A DNA stretch of 64,000 bases from the NCBI GenBank assembly GCA_963777625.1, contig CAVZRO010000006.1, forward strand, positions 248,001 through 312,000, given 5' to 3'. The position numbers and the translations under genes were made by a program. The first letter of the stretch is position 1. Each line of letters opens with the position of its first letter. The stretch is from DATDIC01 sp963777625. GTDB lineage: Bacteria; Pseudomonadota; Alphaproteobacteria; Acetobacterales; Acetobacteraceae. This document shows positions 62,175-64,000 of this stretch, in pieces. A model generated the notes under the pieces. It did not search any database, was not told where the DNA came from, and saw only the letters and a program-made list of their open reading frames with translations.

Positions 62175-62754
62175 GGAGTGCCTTCTCATTTTCTGGGGAA
62201 CCGGGATGGCGCCCACTTGGCCAGCCAGAATATAGGGAGCAACCAAGCAGCAGCGTGGCGCGTGCGGACGGCAGGAAAGAAGCACCCGTCTGGTTACTTC
62301 CGACCCAGGCTGGCATAGCAGCTGGGACGACGACGCCGACGTGAGGGGGCTTAGGGATGCTCCCCCACCGGCAGATCGTCAGTACCCTCAACGGCACCCC
62401 GTAGTAATCGTCAACCTCCCGACCATAGGCGGGATCATCCCACGTGGCAGCGTCATCGGTGGCGTAAGACGGAGCGCCCTCAAGACGCGAACGGTTTATA
62501 TCGACCACGTATCCACCCTGGCGCGGGTCATACTTCAATGCCCGCCAAGGCAGCGGGTGGTATCTATCCCCGATGCCGAGAAAGCCGCCAAAACTCATGA
62601 TCGCGTAGTCGGCTTTTCCGGATACCTTGTCGAGCATTACATCATAGATGCTACCGAGCTTTTCGCCGGCTGTATTGTACACTGCGGTCCCGTTCACTTT
62701 GCTGGCCGCAATCAGCTGGCCTCGGGTGTCAGACGGATTGTTGAGGTCTGCCAT
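62071..62754 (-). CDS. PRC-barrel domain protein, probably run-on at C-terminus
   Basis: ATG 62754 (GGAG upstream) gives a PRC-barrel: LIAASKVNGTAVYNTAGEKL, SIYDVMLDKVSGKADYAIM, SFGGFLGIGDRYHPLPW and YDPRQGGYVVDINRSRLEGA, then the tail DDYYGVP. Comparable proteins stop about here (120-140 residues). In this frame it runs on another 100 or so residues through unnatural sequence into the next gene, so a slip near 62390 is likely. PRC-barrels bind RNA or membrane-associated partners. Confidence 0.65.
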   Translation of the reverse strand: MADLNNPSDTRGQLIAASKVNGTAVYNTAGEKLGSIYDVMLDKVSGKADYAIMSFGGFLGIGDRYHPLPWRALKYDPRQGGYVVDINRSRLEGAPSYATDDAATWDDPAYGREVDDYYGVPLRVLTICRWGSIPKPPHVGVVVPAAMPAWVGSNQTGASFLPSARATLLLGCSLYSGWPSGRHPGSPENEKALHDQSAVQHGRGIQSARRRNAGSNTCGQQERWPPI

Positions 62755-63224
62755 AGGTTTCTCCACTGTTGGCGCCCGGCGCATCTGCTCAAGAGGCAGA
62801 GTGACCGGCGTGGGTGTCCAACTGCGCCCGGTGAAGCCGGTTCCTTTCCCGCGCAAATGTCATCGTCTGCGGCCGGGACGAGCCGTCATCGCGAAACGCG
62901 GCTGCCGGGCGCCCGGCGAAAACGCAGTCCGCGGTTCGGTGACTTTGGGGGATGAATCCGCACGGAATGATTTGGCACCGGATGGTTTAACTGTTATTGA
63001 AAGGAGCGTTTGCCTCGTGCCATTCCGGTCAGGGCTCGAAATGGTATTGCCGCATCCTCGTCCCCGATCTGACGCTTTAGGCGAAAGCGGACCGGGCGTG
63101 AGGCAACCCGGCAGGCGTGCCGATTGGCGCCGAGGTACAGTTGAAGCCGAGGGCCAGACTGCTGCGTTCTCTCAAAAGACGGTGAACCGGGCCTGTGTTG
63201 CACATTCAGCCGGAAACCCGCGAC
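62755..63224. other. Intergenic gap, no recognised gene
   Basis: About 470 bases upstream of the PRC-barrel gene and before the small membrane protein. I find no plausible gene or structured RNA. Confidence 0.4.
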
Positions 63225-63353
63225 ATGCCATTGCTCATCGATCCGGATGATGAAGACGATCCGCTCGCAGCAGCGCGTGGCCTAGCGACGGGAACTGCGG
63301 GCTCGACGCTGCTGTGGGCCATCATCGGACTCTGGGTTTGGTATTTGTGGTAA
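63225..63353 (+). CDS. Very small membrane protein, relative of the one at 48207
   Basis: The 42-residue frame reads MPLLIDPDDEDDPLAAARG followed by a membrane helix ending GLWVWYLW. It repeats the 'acidic cluster, LAAA-G, helix, W-Y-W end' of the protein at 48207. An upstream GTG or TTG near 63199 could lengthen it by about ten residues. Its position beyond the phage segment makes the pair notable. Confidence 0.55.
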   Translation: MPLLIDPDDEDDPLAAARGLATGTAGSTLLWAIIGLWVWYLW

Positions 63354-63667
63354 CAGCCATATCGGTCGCTTTGCAAGGAAGGGCCGCTCCGGTGAGCTGC
63401 CGATCGGCTATGCCGGGAGTTGGTGCGACGGGGCGCCGGGGCGGCTGACGGGCCATCTCGACGCGGTATTATGTGTCAGCCCGAGCCTGCATCCCCAATG
63501 ATGGCTTGGGCGAGGTCGGCCCAGGACATCGCGTCACCTAACCTTGGAATAGAGTAGGGCAGCGTGCTTGGATAGGCAGTCCTAAGGTTTCCACGACCTG
63601 CATGACCACCAACGAAAAGCGCTCCATATCTCCCCCGAGGCGCACTGAACAATGAGGAGCTGCCGAG
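63354..63667. other. Intergenic gap, no recognised gene
   Basis: About 310 bases with nothing recognised on either strand. Confidence 0.35.
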
Positions 63668-63865
63668 GTGCCGCCGAAACGTGGGCAGAAGAACGTATCA
63701 GTTCTGGAAGAATTGGATCGTACGGCCAAGGCAGACTTACTGGCAGCCGATCTACCCGGGTATTTCGAGTATAGAGACCACCTTCTTGCCGAGGGCATCG
63801 CGACGGACGACATCAACGATATCCTCAGAGGATACATCTGGAATCTCATCAAGGCCTACGATTGA
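63668..63865 (+). CDS. Small hypothetical protein
   Basis: A GTG at 63668 (GGAG about nine bases upstream) opens 65 residues: MPPKRGQKNVSVLEELDRTA, then LPGYFEYRDHLLAEGIATDD and NDILRGYIWNLIKAYD. Basic start and helical body suggest a small DNA- or partner-binding protein. Unknown family. Confidence 0.5.
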   Translation: MPPKRGQKNVSVLEELDRTAKADLLAADLPGYFEYRDHLLAEGIATDDINDILRGYIWNLIKAYD

Positions 63866-63882
63866 TCGGTCAGCACCCCGCC

Positions 63883-64000
63883 TCATCGCAGCCCCGGCAA
63901 TGTCGGCTGCCGCAACATCGCGCGCTTGATCCCTACTTCCCGTGCGAGCACCTCCACCGGCACGATACGGCCCCACGAATCATTGCGCTGCACATAGCGC
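63883..64000 (-). CDS. C-terminal end of an unidentified gene
   Basis: An open minus-strand frame enters from the right edge and ends at TGA 63885: RYVQRNDSWGRIVPVEVLAR, then KRAMLRQPTLPGLR. Only about 38 residues are visible, too few to name. Confidence 0.4.
   Translation of the reverse strand, partial: RYVQRNDSWGRIVPVEVLAREVGIKRAMLRQPTLPGLR

Noticed and set aside
1..64000. CRISPR array
   Set aside because: No regularly spaced direct repeats of 20-40 bases and no cas genes.

Overview
The window is chromosomal DNA of a GC-rich alphaproteobacterium. The closest resemblance is to Acetobacteraceae or a neighbouring Rhodospirillales family. The signs are a CbpA-CbpM pair, an FYDLN-acid protein directly before aroA-cmk, a LivM-LivG fusion, a cydDC pair and a phage module of the type seen in that family. 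I see no tRNA, rRNA or CRISPR array.

Layout. 0-5 kb holds a hydroxyacid dehydrogenase start, a UbiH/COQ6-type hydroxylase and cydDC (exporter needed for cytochrome bd assembly). 5.6-9.2 kb has two related AraC-type regulators, the second broken, around an OmpA-like lipoprotein and a predicted outer-membrane barrel. 9.3-18.0 kb is a tight ten-gene co-directional block: lipoprotein, DUF2092, DUF6515-like protein, exported HAD phosphatase, small exported protein, formylglycine-generating enzyme (FGE), two small membrane proteins, a Cys-type sulfatase and a CPA2 cation/proton antiporter. I consider it the most interesting system here: a self-activating sulfatase locus with an envelope component. 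18-24 kb is general metabolism and chaperones (solute-binding protein, amidohydrolase, cbpA-cbpM, enoyl-CoA hydratase, thioesterase). 23.7-28.9 kb is a visibly less GC-rich glycan island with methyltransferases, a GT61 glycosyltransferase, a secreted protein and an adhesin-repeat remnant; several genes are frameshifted. 29-46.7 kb returns to core metabolism: PEP-mutase family, nucleoside transporter, TPP enzyme, aroA-cmk, an FAD oxidoreductase, a radical SAM protein, a BrkB-type protein, ornithine decarboxylase, a lactonase-like hydrolase and a branched-chain amino-acid type ABC transporter whose fused LivM-LivG subunit is frameshifted.

47-64 kb is accessory DNA: a DUF4926-DUF6883 pair, a PEP-CTERM protein, and an incomplete podovirus-like prophage remnant (Toprim primase, P4-type helicase, DUF5681 protein, small terminase subunit, T7 gp14-like core protein, glycine-rich fibre). 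It is followed by SRAP and PRC-barrel genes. Two short related membrane proteins lie on either side of the phage segment. No integrase, large terminase, portal or capsid gene is visible.

A recurring feature is single-base frameshifts, many with intact coding sequence on both sides. I count at least 15 in the accessory segments and two (an AraC copy and livG) in the rest. Their distribution favours gene decay, but sequencing indels cannot be excluded from sequence alone. Coordinates of broken genes are given for the whole reconstructed gene where possible.
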